64,000 bases of DNA from Augochlora pura (GCF_028453695.1 NC_135772.1:1302001-1366000), one strand, 5' to 3'. Shown: positions 44,996-56,560, numbered from the stretch's first letter. The notes: generated by a model not told the origin, from the letters alone. Translations and numbers: made by a program.

Positions 44996-45690
44996 TTATC
45001 GCGCTTCGCGGATAATTGTACGCGCGAAAATGTTCCGCTTTCGACGTCGACGCGGAAGAATGACCGCGCGGCGCATATAAGGAAGAGAAAAACAATAAGA
45101 GAGAGAAAAACTAAAGTGTGGTATGGCGGACGCTATAAGAGCAAGAGGGAGGGGTAAAGGGGAGGCGGGAGAGCAGTGGTTGGAAGAAGAATCGGCCGCG
45201 TCGCGACCGCGGTTTTTCCGCGGCCGTCTCGCGCCGTCCGCGGATAACGGGAGCGCGTGTCCCGAGGTAAGTGGGTCACGATGCAAATAGTCGGGCGCAA
45301 TTTCTGCAAGCCGGCGAGCACGCTCCGTGTCGCTTTTCGCGGCGAAACACGGCGCGGAGGGCAGCCGCGCCGAAAATACGCGCCGGATCCGCGTCGCGCG
45401 CGAACAATAGCCGAGAGAGAGAGAGAGAGAGAGAGCGCCGGTCGCGTTTACGCGGAACCGCCCCGCCGGAACAAAAGCAAGAAAAAACGCGAAAGGGAAG
45501 GAAGTAATACGGTAGAGACCCCGTTCCCTGAACCGACGCGAAGATACAAACCATTGTTTTCGACAATGGGAGTACTGGGTTAGGGTTGTTTTTCTCTTTT
45601 TTTTTCTCGTTCGACCGAGGGGTGCGCTCTTTTTAGCTGCGATTAGGCTTGCTTGTCTTTCACGCGACTCTTCCTCCCTCCTATATACTA
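44996..45690. other. GC island, no recognised gene; possible + strand donor
   Basis: A CpG island with (GA)n at 45414-45435. A good donor, CCCGAG|GTAAGTG, has its GT at about 45266-45267, and a TATAAGAG lies near 45133. Together these could be a non-coding first exon, but nothing else supports it. The 234-residue minus frame (44996-45700) is rich in Arg/Ser and reads through the GA tract, so I do not accept it as a gene. Confidence 0.25.
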
Positions 45691-45930
45691 CTGTGAACAA
45701 AAAGTAAGGTGAATTTGTTTATCAAATGTAAATTCTTTATTTATTCTTACCAATGAATTTCATCCCCTTGAAAGTAATTCCCGTACGATAAAACGCACTT
45801 TTGCTAACGCTTTTCCAGTCCTCGAAACAGTCGGAATAGTCTTTTCCCGGTATAGCTTTCAAGACCTTCTTCGATTCGGGTTTTATCTACTCAATCGCGT
45901 TAAAACGGTGTCCCTGCAAAAGGGTTGAAA
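45691..45930 (-). pseudogene. mariner-type transposase fragment, C-terminus and end
   Basis: Minus strand. The frame LKAIPGKDYSDCFEDWK resembles the conserved C-terminal tail of mariner-type transposases (usually followed by W..CI..NG.YFEGD). Here the continuation is scrambled (SVSKSAFYRTGITFKG), consistent with decay by frameshift. It ends in CTGTGAACAAAAAGTAAGG next to a TA at 45689-45690, a likely terminal repeat. It belongs to neither mariner family above. The rest of the element is not seen. Confidence 0.65.
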
Positions 45931-46029
45931 ACGTATGTCTCAAAGAGTTAAACTACCAATCACTGTATACACTATTACTATACCTTTCTTTCGCGTGCAC
46001 GTCACCATAAAGATTATTTTTATTTAGTA

Positions 46030-46205
46030 TTTATTATTTCAATAAATACAAATTTATTTCAAATAAAAATTTATTATTTCAATAAATAAGAATGTATTAC
46101 AAATAAAAATTTATTACTTCAATAAATACAAATTTATTACAAATAAAAATTTATTACTCCAGTAAATACAAATTTATTTCAAATAAAAATTTACTATTTT
46201 AATAA
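46030..46205. repeat. minisatellite, about 40-60-base unit AATAAATACAAATTTATT
   Basis: AATAAATACAAATTTATTTC and AAATAAAAATTTATTATTTC words alternate; about four units. Confidence 0.85.
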
Positions 46206-46489
46206 ACACTATATATCAACGCGTATCGTCCTGAATAAATACTACAAATCCGCAACGGTGCGTTAGACTCGCACTTTTACCATCTTGTTCCGAACTATCC
46301 GTCGTCCACTAAAGTAGAGCAATTAATATTGCAGGAGGATTACCAGTTTAGCACCTTCCTCAGATAGTACACCCTAACTTGTCGCGTCATAGTTGGCTCC
46401 CAGTTTATCGCAACACAGTTTCAGGGAGTCGAGTTCGGGCGAAGTTACTAGGTAAACATAATTCCCTGTAGCAGTGTACCTATCAGAAG
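46206..46489. other. no recognised gene
   Basis: GC-moderate, single-copy-looking sequence. A short frame, EDYQFSTFLR then stop, follows an AATATTGCAG at about 46333, but nothing pairs with it. Confidence 0.25.
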
Positions 46490-46730
46490 AACGACAGAGA
46501 AAGAGAGAGAGAGAGAGNNNNNNNNNNNNNNNNNNNNNNNNNNNNNNNNNNNNNNNNNNNNNNNNNNNNNNNNNNNNNNNNNNNNNNNNNNNNNNNNNNN
46601 NNNNNNNNNNNNNNNNNAGAAATAGAGCAAGAGAGAGATAGAGAAAGAGAGAGATATACATAGATAGATAGAAAGATAGGTAGATACATAGGGGTTGAGA
46701 GAGAAATAAAGAGAGAGAGCATTTCTGTCA
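46490..46730. repeat. (GA)n/(GATA)n repeat containing a 100-N gap
   Basis: (GA)n before and GAGAGATAGAGA/(ATAG)n after the gap at 46518-46617, which was evidently caused by the simple repeat. Confidence 0.95.
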
Positions 46731-47335
46731 ATCAGCCTTGCGACACAGGATCGTTTCTTCCGGGAAGTCCCGAAGTTTCGACCGTTTCAGAGACGGAGGA
46801 CGATGAGGGAAGCGGAATGAATCGAATGTTTGTTTTTCGTCGAAGCGGAGAGGCGATCTCCGACCGGTCCGGCTCTTTCTCGGGTCGGCGAAGGGTGCTG
46901 CGCGGGGAGGGTTTCTGCTCCACCTAAGGATCGATTCGTCTAAGGGCACCGGCTATCCGTTAACGGGACGGAATAGCCTCGGGGGAGAGATCCCGGCGAG
47001 CGTGCAGAGACCGAGAGCGAGCGGAGCTTGTACGGCAAGGCGGGCAGAGAGCGTCTCGCGCGCCAACTCAGCCCCAAATTAATGCCTGTCCCTAACAGTA
47101 ACTTATCCGCCGACCCGGTATATTATGGTCCACGATCGGCGCCCGCTGACAAATGGCCGACTGTTTTCTTGCGGCGCTTTCGCTATTTCTCTAGCCCGGG
47201 TTCGTTTATAACCGTGCGGATCTATTGCGCTCGGGCTAGCGTGCGATCGCTCGACGGAAATGACAATTGTCTGGTGGTATTTATTGGTCACCCGTGTTGT
47301 TAATTGTTGGACGATTATCGGCGGAAATGTTTCGT
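46731..47335. other. GC island, no recognised gene
   Basis: Frames on both strands (46728-46949 -, 47028-47303 +), no recognised domain. Confidence 0.35.
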
Positions 47336-47404
47336 TTCTTTTGTTTTAGGTTTCTATGAGAATTTTGGATGAATTAATTTGTATGTTCATGTGGAAGACT
47401 GGTG

Positions 47405-47932
47405 TTTGACATCAACAGTCCCATTTTCAACAATTTTCCTAATCCAAACTTTGTTAACATAAAAATGATCTTGGAACCTGATACAAAACTTTTAGTAATG
47501 CCTAACAGTTACCATTCTAGTGCAAAGAGTTAACCATTTGCAGTCGAAGCTATTTTAATACGAAATACAAAATATATTTTCCAATCTACTGTATCTCCAT
47601 TTTATATAATTTATTACAATTTATACATATAAAATCAAACCTATTGTAAAGTACAATACTTGCAGTGTTAACAATTTTTAAAATACAAACGAGTTATTAT
47701 AATTAATTGAAAGAATTTCACAGTAATTGCTGATATCGCCTAAGAGTCACCCATTCCAGTGGAAAGGGTTAACCTTTATACATATTATATAAAATCGAAT
47801 CTCTTGAAAAGTCCAATACTTGCAATATTAAAAATTCTTAAAATACAAACAAACTATTACAATTAAGTTAAAGTCCAGCACAGTAATTTCTGATATTACC
47901 TCAGATTCCCCTACTATAAGGAGTTTAAATAT
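47405..47932. mobile_element. three TTAA MITEs (family A) in tandem
   Basis: A full copy runs from TTAA 47530-47533 to TTAA 47769-47772. A copy lacking its left end precedes it (about 47405-47533, ending TAGTGCAAAGAGTTAA), and a copy lacking part of its start follows (47769 to about 47932). Neighbours share the TTAA and terminal motif. Repeated inside are ATACTTGCA(G/A)T(G/A)TTAA and TTTAAAATACAAAC. Confidence 0.72.
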
Positions 47933-48004
47933 CAGTCATTATAGCTCGCGTTCCTGCGAAGTTCGTGACAATAAACAGTTATTACATAACGTAAATTAGG
48001 AAAC

Positions 48005-48362
48005 GGAGAAAATCGTAGAGCGGGAAGCCTTGAAGAGGGAATCGGGGTCGACGGGTCGCGACGCGTCCGAAGTTTTCATCGCGCGTTAACGCCGCTCGTT
48101 TATTTTTCCCCGACCGGTGGTTTAGGGTTGTTGCGATAGGTCCCGGTTACATCCGTAACCGCGTCTGCATTCCTTGGCCCGGTGCCCAGCGCGGGCTTTT
48201 CTATTCGCCGAATACCTAATTCACCGGGAGGCCGCGTGCTCGCCGAGGCCCCCGGCGCGCGCCGTAAAGAGCGTTTTAAAGGCGCGCGATGCACCGGTAA
48301 CCTTCTTTTCTTAAACCGTTGCGTCGCGCGCGCGCGAGAAGAAATCCCCGCGTGATCCGACC
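48005..48362. other. GC island, no recognised gene
   Basis: CpG-rich, including a CGCGCGCGCG run near 48325. No supported gene. Confidence 0.35.
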
Positions 48363-48487
48363 TACAGTCACTCCCATAAGTATTCGTACCCTCATTGCTT
48401 AGAAGAGAAATCTGTTGAAATCAAGGGACGCATGGAAAATTTTGCAATAAATTTTTTATTACATTATTTAATATTTTTGGATGTGAC

Positions 48488-49476
48488 AGAAGAGGAGAAG
48501 TTTGTAGAAAGCCTAATACAGAACTAGAATTAAAAAATGTACAACCAACTGTAAAGCACGGCGGAGGCTCCGTGATGGTGTGGGGCTGTACTGCGGCATC
48601 CGGAGCGGGCAAACAATTTCAATCCACTCTATTCCACTCCATTATACTCTATTCAGCTCTATTGTATTCTGTTACACTCTATTTTATTTTACTCAGCACT
48701 GTATTCTACTCTAGTCCACTCTATTCAACTCTATTCTCCCTATATTTCGCTCTATTCAACTCTATTCTCCCCTATACTTCGCTCTATTATACCCTCTTCT
48801 ACTCCGTTGCACTCTAGTCGACTCTATTCTATATTATTCCACTCTATTCCACTCTAATCTGCTCTATGTTACCCTGCTACACTTTACTCCACTCTATTCA
48901 ACCTCGCTCCAATAAATTCCACACTGTTCTGCTCTATCCTACTCTGTTCATTTTTATTTCACACTATTCTACATTATAGTAGAATTAAAAAATGTACAAC
49001 CAACTGTAAAGCACGGCGGAGGCTCCGTGATTGCGTGGGGCTGTATTGCGGCATTCGGAATGGGTAAACTTGTCTTTATCGATGGAATTTTCGATAACAT
49101 AAAGTATCAAAATATACTCGAAGAAAATCTGCATTTGAGTGCGATTAAGCTTGGTCTGGAAAATGACTACTATTTTCAACGCGACGACGACCCGAAGCAT
49201 ACTGCTCGGATTGTTCGCGAGTGGATACTTTACCACGTTCCCCATTTTTTAGATACACCTCTTCAGAGTCCAGATACAAATCCTATAGAAAATTTATGGG
49301 CGGAAATAGATAAAAGACTACGCGAGCATGAAATTTTCAATAAACAAATGGTAAAAAACAAAATTTTGGAAGTGTGGCATAGTATTGAACCAAATATCGC
49401 ATTACAACTGGTACAGAGTATGCCAAATCGATTAGACCATATAAGAAGGCATAAAGGTGGACCCACTAAATACTAG
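48488..49476 (+). pseudogene. Tc1-type transposase pseudogene, C-terminal half
   Basis: The coding trace starts near 48488 (CDRRGEVCRKPNTEL, then KHGGGSVMVWGC). It is broken by the satellite and restarts at about 48980 with the same stretch in a diverged form (KHGGGSVIAWGC). From there it is open to the stop at 49474-49476. Motifs: YFQRDDDPKHTA, with the second catalytic Asp (first of the three), and NPIENLWAEI, with the catalytic Glu 34 residues later, the DD34E pattern of Tc1. The paired-like DNA-binding domain and first Asp are absent, so the protein would be inactive. Expected full length is about 340 residues; about 165 remain after the array. Confidence 0.93.
48616..48978 (+). repeat. 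CTCTATTC-type satellite inside the Tc1 element
   Basis: Words CTCTATTCCACTC, CTCTATTCAACTC and CTCTATTATACTC in tandem, 10-15 bases each. The same satellite lies at 12185-12296 on the other strand. Confidence 0.92.
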
Positions 49477-49892
49477 AAAATTAATGTAAAGTAAAAAAAC
49501 CTACTCTTGTGGACTGTTATCACGTACTACGAGGAATAAAATCAATATATTTTTGTTATCAGTTAATCAATTTTGTTATAATTTGTTATGAATAAACTTT
49601 ATACATGTGTTCATTCATAATAAAAAGTTTATTGCAAAATATTACATGCGTCCCTTGATTTCAACAGATTTCTCTTATAAGCAACGAGGGTACGAATACT
49701 TGTGGGACTGACTATACGTTGGAGCCAACGATTCGCCGCGTTACGACCGTTCGCGTAATCTCGATCATCGTTCCAATTTTTTACGTTCGATGTGATGAAG
49801 GAATTACCTTTTTTCGTGGATGACACGCTGGTCGTATAATACGTACATTTTTGTGGAAATTTTGAGTGCACGATTTCTTGAGATTGGCGCAC

Positions 49893-49895
49893 GTC

Positions 49896-49932
<37 letters not shown>
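49893..49932. repeat. (CT)n microsatellite
   Basis: About 20 CT dinucleotides directly left of the mariner end at 49937. Confidence 0.95.
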
Positions 49933-49934
<2 letters not shown>

Positions 49935-49936
49935 AT

Positions 49937-50042
49937 GAAGGAAACCGATGCCATAAACGGCTAAGAGATAAGCCTGCATATTTATATAAATACAGCCACT
50001 TAGAGTAACTCATAGTGTAGCGCGGAAGAAACTTATGGGACA
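49937..50042 (-). mobile_element. terminal fragment of the second mariner family
   Basis: The stretch GCCATAAACGGCTAAGAGAT through GCGGAAGAAACTTATGGGAC AA matches 24990-25091, the transposase-start end of the element at 22982. The coding part is gone; the break lies at the (CT)n tract. Confidence 0.9.
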
Positions 50043-50420
50043 ACCTAATAGTTTAGCTAATCACGTCGACATTAAAAATTACATAGACCACCCCGTATAA
50101 CGTCAGCATCATTTGTAGTTACAATAATGAAAGTTCAATTGGCGACGTCATCGAATCATGGGTCAGAGATTTGCTGAGATCCCGGTCCGATGTTAAATGA
50201 GAAACCGATAGCATCTACGCGAACAGTACCGCGTAGCACTTACCTTTAAAATGACATAAGTTTCAGCGATACTTCCGAGAAGAGGAACTTACTAATGTGC
50301 GCAGACCTGAGAGTAACTTCACCGGAGAGCTTATTACTCTGCGATAGTTATTGCTTATAGTTTCAAGAGCAAAACTACCACATTGATGAACAAGAACGTA
50401 AGAACGATACCTCGCGTTAC
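50043..50420. other. single-copy-looking region, no recognised gene
   Basis: GC-moderate. On the minus strand a good acceptor (GTTACTCTCAG) and a good donor (AAAG|GTAAGTG) bracket about 50249-50306, but the enclosed frames are short or stopped. A non-coding exon cannot be excluded. Confidence 0.25.
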
Positions 50421-50424
50421 AGAC

Positions 50425-50715
50425 GAACGATATTTATTTATTTATTCATTTACTTATTCATTTATCTATTTATGTATTAATTTATTATTCATACATCTAT
50501 CGACGTGCATAAATCCTTTGGTTCATAAGGTCATTTTGTATCGATATTATATCAATTATATAATAACTCAACTGTATTGTATTTCAATCGTGTAGTTGTT
50601 CATTGTATTTCAATTATACACTATACTACATTGTATTTTAATTATATAGTAATTCAACTATATTGTACTTCAATTACATAGTAAGTCATCTATATTGTAT
50701 TTCACTTACGTTCAT
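50425..50715. repeat. TTTATTTATTCAT and about 40-base ATTGTATTTCAATTATATAG repeats
   Basis: (ATTT)n-like words at 50430-50500, then units with TATTGTATTTCAATTATA near 50572, 50604, 50632, 50661 and 50693. Confidence 0.75.
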
Positions 50716-51040
50716 GGAATAAGTTTATATGAGGCGAACATAAAAAATAATAAGAATCTTCATAGAACAAGTCATTTACTTTAAATCAATAAATCTATAT
50801 TTATCTTTGAAGCGTCCATTCAACAAGTTATCACAAAATCACTACGAAAACTAATAGACAATCTTGTTAGAACAAGTTTCAACAATTCCAAGACATCCGC
50901 GAGTGGAACAAAAAAAAACATTATAAATAAGCTTCCCGTGGAGCAAGTTAGAACTATCTTGAAACGTTCATTGAAAAGGGTCTCCTTCTCTCTTTCTCTC
51001 TCTCTTTCTCTCACGAAGGAAGCCTGACGGACAGTAGGAA
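50716..51040. other. no gene seen
   Basis: AT-rich sequence. Short (CT)n at about 50988-51012. Confidence 0.3.
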
Positions 51041-51425
51041 CTCCGTCGCATTACCGGTTGCTCCTAATGTCCCGGGGATAACGGGCAGCGACGCTCGTTT
51101 CTCGGCGGATTCTCCCTCGGGGGGAGGCCGAGAAACCCCGGTGGCTGCTACCGATGTACAGAGTCGATTTTATTCGCCGGCGATAATATTTCTGTTAATA
51201 ATTTTGTTACCTTTGCCGGGTCCGCGTGACGACTTGAGAATTTCGAGAATGTACGGCCGTTGGGAACAGCGACGGCTCCTCGGGGGATGCACTTTGAACA
51301 CACCGTGGCCGAGAGGCCGCCCACACTCTAAGAGATTGCACTTCGGTAAAGCCGTTTGCTTTTGCTTTCTGAGAAACGAGCGTAATTTATCGCGCGCGGC
51401 GGACCTGTTCCCGTAGTTATTCGTT
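51041..51425. other. GC island, no recognised gene
   Basis: The + frame 51141-51416 shows a hydrophobic patch but no domain I recognise. Confidence 0.3.
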
Positions 51426-51559
51426 GTGTATTGATTTCCTTTTTGTCGGAATCTTTGGTGACTATTTTATTATATTATATATTTTACTTTTTATTATTCG
51501 TTTGATGTAATTTTGGTGATTATTTTAATATTTTCTATTTCATTTTTATTATTCCGATT

Positions 51560-51770
51560 ATAATCGACATACAATACTATATAAATACAATATGCATAAT
51601 GTAATAATTGTACAATATGACATGATAAAATACAATAGAATAGAATACAATACACTATAATATAATACAATGCAATATAATACAGTACAATACAATACAA
51701 TACAGTACAATACAACATTATATAATATAGTATAACATAATGTAATATAAGACTATAAATGATGCGTTCC
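51560..51770. repeat. ATACAATACAGTACAATAC short repeat
   Basis: Tandem AATAC/AATAT pentamers. The minus frame of Tyr/Ile/Leu is produced by it. Confidence 0.85.
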
Positions 51771-52488
51771 ATGGCGTCACTCCAGCGGAGCGAACTGCCG
51801 TAACGAAAGGGTTAATTATTGTAATATATAATATATTGTATATCCTAATATATAATATAATATATAGTAACATAATCCTAATATAATTAAATATATATCC
51901 TAATAAAATATAATTAAATATCTATCCTAATAAAATATAATTATATTATCTTGATATAATTGAATATCTTAGAATAATTATCTCAATTAATGGATCGAAG
52001 CGGTTAACTTCGATTAGATGGGCTCATTGTTGGAATCGCCACGCGAGCGCCGGATTTTTGACCGGCTCGCCGTCGCGTCTGCGAAAGGGAGGAAGAAAGA
52101 GCGATTCATCCCCTCCGGGCTAAGGTTCGGGAACGACCCTGAAAACCCTCGGCCGTAGTCACGCAAGCACGCGGAATGCCGGCAAGGTATATTCTTACCC
52201 CGGCGCGCGGCGTTCCTTCAGACTTGCCGGGCACGAGAACAGGGGGTCCCCTCCCTAACGATGCTACGGAATTTTAATTCGATTTGCACCGACGCGAATT
52301 CCCGCCAGTGGAAAGCCACGCCGTCTGGCGTCTCCGCGGGCCGCCCCGGGGAATCAGAATCCCTCCTGTATTCTTACGGCGATATAACCCAATTACTTCT
52401 GGCCGGCATCTATGCCTTCGTTACGATCAGGATTATACAGGGTGGTGAGGAAATTCTAAGCAGTGGAAGGTAAAAAGGGAAGTATAGG
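51771..52488. other. AT-rich repeats, then GC island (52000-52440); no recognised gene
   Basis: CCTAATA(A/T)AATATAATTA words at 51830-51980. The + frame 52261-52473 shows no known domain and runs into the MITE. Confidence 0.3.
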
Positions 52489-52869
52489 GTTCCTCAGGTA
52501 ATTTGAAGTAACTTTTTCCTTTGCGAAAATGTTCTACGAAGCGGCGTTTAAGAGATATTAAGGGAAAACATTGGCCAATCAGAGACGCGAGAAAGCCGGA
52601 GCGCCCATTGGGTTCCTGAGGTGATTTGAAGTAACTTTTTCCTTTACGAAAATGTTCTACGAAGCGGCGTTTAAGAGATATTAAGGGAAAACAGTGGCCA
52701 ATCAGAGGTGCGCACGACTGGCGCGAGGAGTCCGGAGCGTTGATTGGCTTGACCAGTTTGCTATACGAGCGCGCTTCTTATTGGTCACTGTTCTTCGTTA
52801 ATAACTGATTAATGATACATCGGAGAATATTTTTGTAAAGGAAAAAGTTACTTTAAATTATCTCAGGAA
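52489..52869. mobile_element. hairpin MITE with CCAAT boxes (family B), arm duplicated
   Basis: Inverted arms of about 90 bases: left GTTCCTCAGGTAATTTGAAG and right (ending 52869), which read inward is ATTCCTGAGATAATTTAAAG. Both continue TAACTTTTTCCTTT. The left arm is repeated in tandem with a 123-base period (from 52487 and 52610). Each arm copy ends with GGCCAATCAGAG; the right side has GATTGGC and ATTGGTC. Non-coding. Confidence 0.85.
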
Positions 52870-52879
52870 TATTTCTCTT

Positions 52880-54065
52880 TTGATTTTGAGTGCTATTTGA
52901 ACACTTGGTAAATTACTCTAGAACGAAAGGGTTGCTATAGACGAGAACTCGAAGAGTAAATGCTAAAAGACTGAATAATGAAAAATTATTATCTATATTT
53001 CACGTGTACAGCCGATGCGATATATATTTTGACACCTTTTTAAACATACTACGTCCAAAATATTTACCAATAATAATATTTAAATAATACGTCTTTAAAT
53101 ATTTGATTATTTAAAGATTTATTAGAATGTTAGATTGATTAGAGTGCTAGTTAATAAGTAAATTAAATTTTCAAGAAATTGCCACTCGTTAAAATTATTA
53201 AAAACTGTTCTTTTAACTATTGTAACTCGAGTCTATAACAAAGATTGAAATAATATATTTTATAGATCTAGAAAATCGATAACAAATTATAAAAATGTTA
53301 GAAGAACATTGGATTTAAAACTATTCTATTATTTCAATAAACTATAATTTTTATAACATTGTTCTACTCTTTGTATAGTAAATTAATCATATCAAAACAT
53401 GTCTTTTAGTTATTAATTTTTAAATAGTGTTTATTATATTTTTCGTTATCAATTTTAAATAGTTTTAACAGTGTCAACATCTTCAAAAAATCATATTTAT
53501 CTATTCAATAAATGTTTAAAACGACAAGCAATAATTTTAAAATAAAAACCTATCTTTCTCTGCTAATTATTTTAATATGAATAATATAAAAGCGCTTCTT
53601 TCGCAAATCGATTATCCATTTTTGTTATAATTTGCTTGACATTCAGTTTAATTACAGTAGCATTCCTAGTAAATGATTATAAATCATTTCTGCGTCGATG
53701 CATTAGTTTCGTTCATTATAAACAATTGTATTCTATTATTATATCTATTTCAGTCATGATCGAAATAAACAGAAATTGGCTTCTCCATTTTAGTATTTCA
53801 ATTGTCAGTAGAATAAGCTACAATTATGTTTCGATTGATCATATATTCGGCATTATTTGCAATTGTTTGTGTCATTTATCGAATAATTATTAGACTCTGA
53901 TTGGTCATTAAGATGGAAAATGAATCGCTCCAATTTTGTTCCTATAAATAAAAATCACTTATTCTATTACTACTGTACTATTTATAACAATATATCAACA
54001 TAATTGAGCGCTTCTAAGCTTTCTCCTGTATTAAATTATAAATAATCATTATTGTAATGAACGCA
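52880..54065. other. AT-rich region, no gene seen
   Basis: More than 1 kb of AT-rich sequence without clear repeats; the frame 53636-53893 is AT-driven. It could be intron or spacer. Confidence 0.35.
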
Positions 54066-54069
54066 TAAA

Positions 54070-54560
54070 ATCCGCAGCCTAGTAATTAAACAAATAGAAC
54101 AATTATATGATAAATCAGGAGAATGAGATAAAAGTTTAATATCCTATAGCCAAGAAGTGACCTAACTTTAATATGCCATAGTTTATACTATCTATGCATT
54201 CATACATATTTATTTATTTCTTCATCTTTTCGCAGTCGAGCAATCATACAAATAGAATAATTACGTAATAAATCAGTAAAATCAGAGACAGAAGTTTAAT
54301 ATCCTATAACCCAGAAGCGACCTGACCTTAATAAGCCATAGTTTACATTATTTATGCATTCATACATAATTATATATACATAAATTATTTATTTATTCAT
54401 GTTTCCGCAGTCTAGTAATTATACAAATAGAACAATTACGTAATAAATCAGTAAAATCAGAGACAGAAGTTTAATATCCTATAGCTGAGAAGTGACCTAA
54501 CCTCAATAAGCTATAGTTTATATTATTTATGTATTCATACATGTTTATTTATTTATTTAT
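54070..54560. repeat. tandem repeat, about 155-175-base unit, three copies
   Basis: Units start at GCAG(C/T)C(T/G)AG near 54075, 54230 and 54404. Each continues ATACAAATAGAACAATTACG, GTTTAATATCCTATA, GAAG(T/C)GACCT and CATTCATACAT. Confidence 0.92.
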
Positions 54561-55395
54561 TTATTCATCTTTGTTTTTTCCAATGGATTAATTTATTTTC
54601 TATGTGTGTTTTACTCTTTATTATATTTTATTTATTTATATTATTAAGCGTGCGCATTAAGAATTATTTTTATAAACTACCCCTGGGCATTAGGTGTATG
54701 GGGAACATTATTTATAATACTAATTAGTTTATTTAATCAATAAATGTTCCCCCAGGCTCCTATTATTTATTATACAAATTACCCGGGGGCAATGATTATT
54801 TATAATAAACTCATCCTATGTTCAAACAAATAAAACAAACAACTCATGATGTTACGAACAAAATACAATTAATTAGTTAATTCGACTTATAGTCGAACAA
54901 GTAACAAAAGAAAAACCAGCCCTTAAGATATAAAATCTTAAACATTGCCATAAGAATATTCAGAAATGAAAAAAACGTAATCTGACGGATCTGTTATTTT
55001 ACAAGTAGATTTGTAACGACTCGCGATAGGTCGTGATAAGTCGGCTAAGCAGATTAGGCTCTCGGGGTCAGACCGGTAGTAGAACAGAGATAATCTATGA
55101 CGACAAAAGTGCCCAGAAATAAGAGGAATATATATACGTACGTATGTATGTACGTTCAGTCTAATGGAATAAGGACGACTTAGGAGTTCACGTATGAAAT
55201 CAGACGGGAAACTTGCCAGAATCGCAGTTACGACTGCTCTTCCACAATCAACAAACTATGCTATCTTATTAATTTCCCTTTTAGCAACCGGGCCAGTGGA
55301 GCCGGTTACTGCGCGGATAGCCAATTAATATCTCTTTAGGCTATTCTCGAGCTATTATAGCAAATGGGACGTATTGCGATATTTTATTTCAAATT
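54561..55395. other. inverted-repeat-rich AT region, then single-copy stretch (55015-55340)
   Basis: Between 54660 and 54800, ACTACCCCTGGGCATTA and TTACCCGGGGGCAATGA are imperfect mirror and inverted forms around GGGGAACATTA/TAAATGTTCCCCC, so a small hairpin element is likely. 55015-55340 begins TGTAACGACTCGCG and could be part of an LTR, but no ends could be fixed. Confidence 0.3.
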
Positions 55396-56030
55396 AAATT
55401 AATTTTCCTGTTGGAATATTATTTCCTTATATTGTACTTATATAAGAATTATGATATACTTATGTACTATATGACATAATATGTTGTACAATATTGGTAT
55501 ATAATTCAATTAATTTCTGCTATAAATACTGATATTGTACTTATAAAAATATTATAATATACTTATATACTATATATTGATATATTGTATAATATTGGTA
55601 CAAATATTGGTATTTAATATACTTATATTGTACTTATATAAGTATTATACAATAGTAGAATTAAGTATAATAGTATTATAATATATTTGTATGATAAATA
55701 TTGCTATATTGTATACTATCGGTATATAATTCAAATAATTTTTCGTATAAATATTGTTATATAATGTACTTACATTGTATACAATTATATTGCATATATT
55801 GTTATATTGTACTATATAATATTATATATAATAGATATAATATATACACTATATACAATATAGCAATGTTTTATACAATTGATGTATAATATATTATGAT
55901 ACATAGTAACGCAGTAATATAATAATATAATAATATAATAATTTAATAACACAATAACATAATGACATAAATATATAATAATATAATATAATAACGTAAC
56001 AATATAACATACATAAATATATTGTACTAT
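55396..56030. repeat. AT-rich low-complexity repeat
   Basis: TATTGTACTTATATAAGTAT words in the left part (period about 75), ATAATATAATA words in the right part. Tyr/Ile-rich frames are artefacts. Confidence 0.75.
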
Positions 56031-56560
56031 ACACCCAAACTCCCCATAAAAACTTAAAACCAAATTCTACCCCATAAATACTGAAAAATACACTTCACCT
56101 CTTGAAAAGTCGACCAACCATGCTCGGCGCAGCCTACATCTTTAATCAGACTAATTTCCAGAAGTATCTCCGGGAAGTCTCGTTAAAAAATCGAGCAATT
56201 CGTTTCAGTAGAACGTAGAGCGCGGCGCGCACGGTCCCCCGATAATATCCGACAAAGAGATGTTTGTCTTTGCAATCGGCTTAATATCTCGTTAAATCCT
56301 GCGTCGGGGTAGAAGAGAGAGAGAGAGGCTTGCCAACTACGACGACCGGGGAAAAGCTTATCGCTTCCATCGCGCTGGGTAGCCGGCTCCCATCGGATAC
56401 AACAGACAACGGGATGGGGGCCACGGTCTTTTATCAAGTGTTAATTGGAAAATGACACCGCGGTGGCAAAAGATGGCCGAAGACTGTTGTTGGGGCGTCA
56501 CACGGTGTCGTCAGTGATAGCGACGAATTGTGACGTTATACAAGGTGTCCGAAAAACGTC
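56031..56560. other. GC-moderate region, no recognised gene
   Basis: No recognised domain; the minus frame 56183-56437 is unsupported. Confidence 0.3.

Larger units (their letters stand above)
48365..49714 (+). mobile_element. Tc1-type element with long terminal repeats, split by satellite
   Basis: Terminal inverted repeats of about 97 bases (48365-48461 and the matching right end to 49714). They start CAGTCACTCCCATAAGTATT at the left and TAGTCAGTCCCACAAGTATT, read inward, at the right, with TA on both sides (48363-48364, 49715-49716). The N-terminal half of the transposase gene is missing, and a CTCTATTC satellite (48616-48978) lies in the remaining coding part. Confidence 0.93.

Noticed and set aside
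45133..45267. TATAAGAG plus GAG|GTAAGTG as a non-coding first exon
   Set aside because: Two short motifs in a GC-rich island are easily found by chance; no downstream exon matched.
44996..45700. 234-residue minus frame
   Set aside because: Arg/Ser/Leu-rich, reads through a GA tract, no domain; a chance frame in a GC island.
50249..50306. Minus-strand exon candidate with good splice sites
   Set aside because: Frames are stopped inside or at the end of the exon and no partner exon was found; kept only as a note.
55015..55340. TGTAACGACTCGCG... as a solo LTR
   Set aside because: No matching CA end, no target duplication and no second copy in the window.
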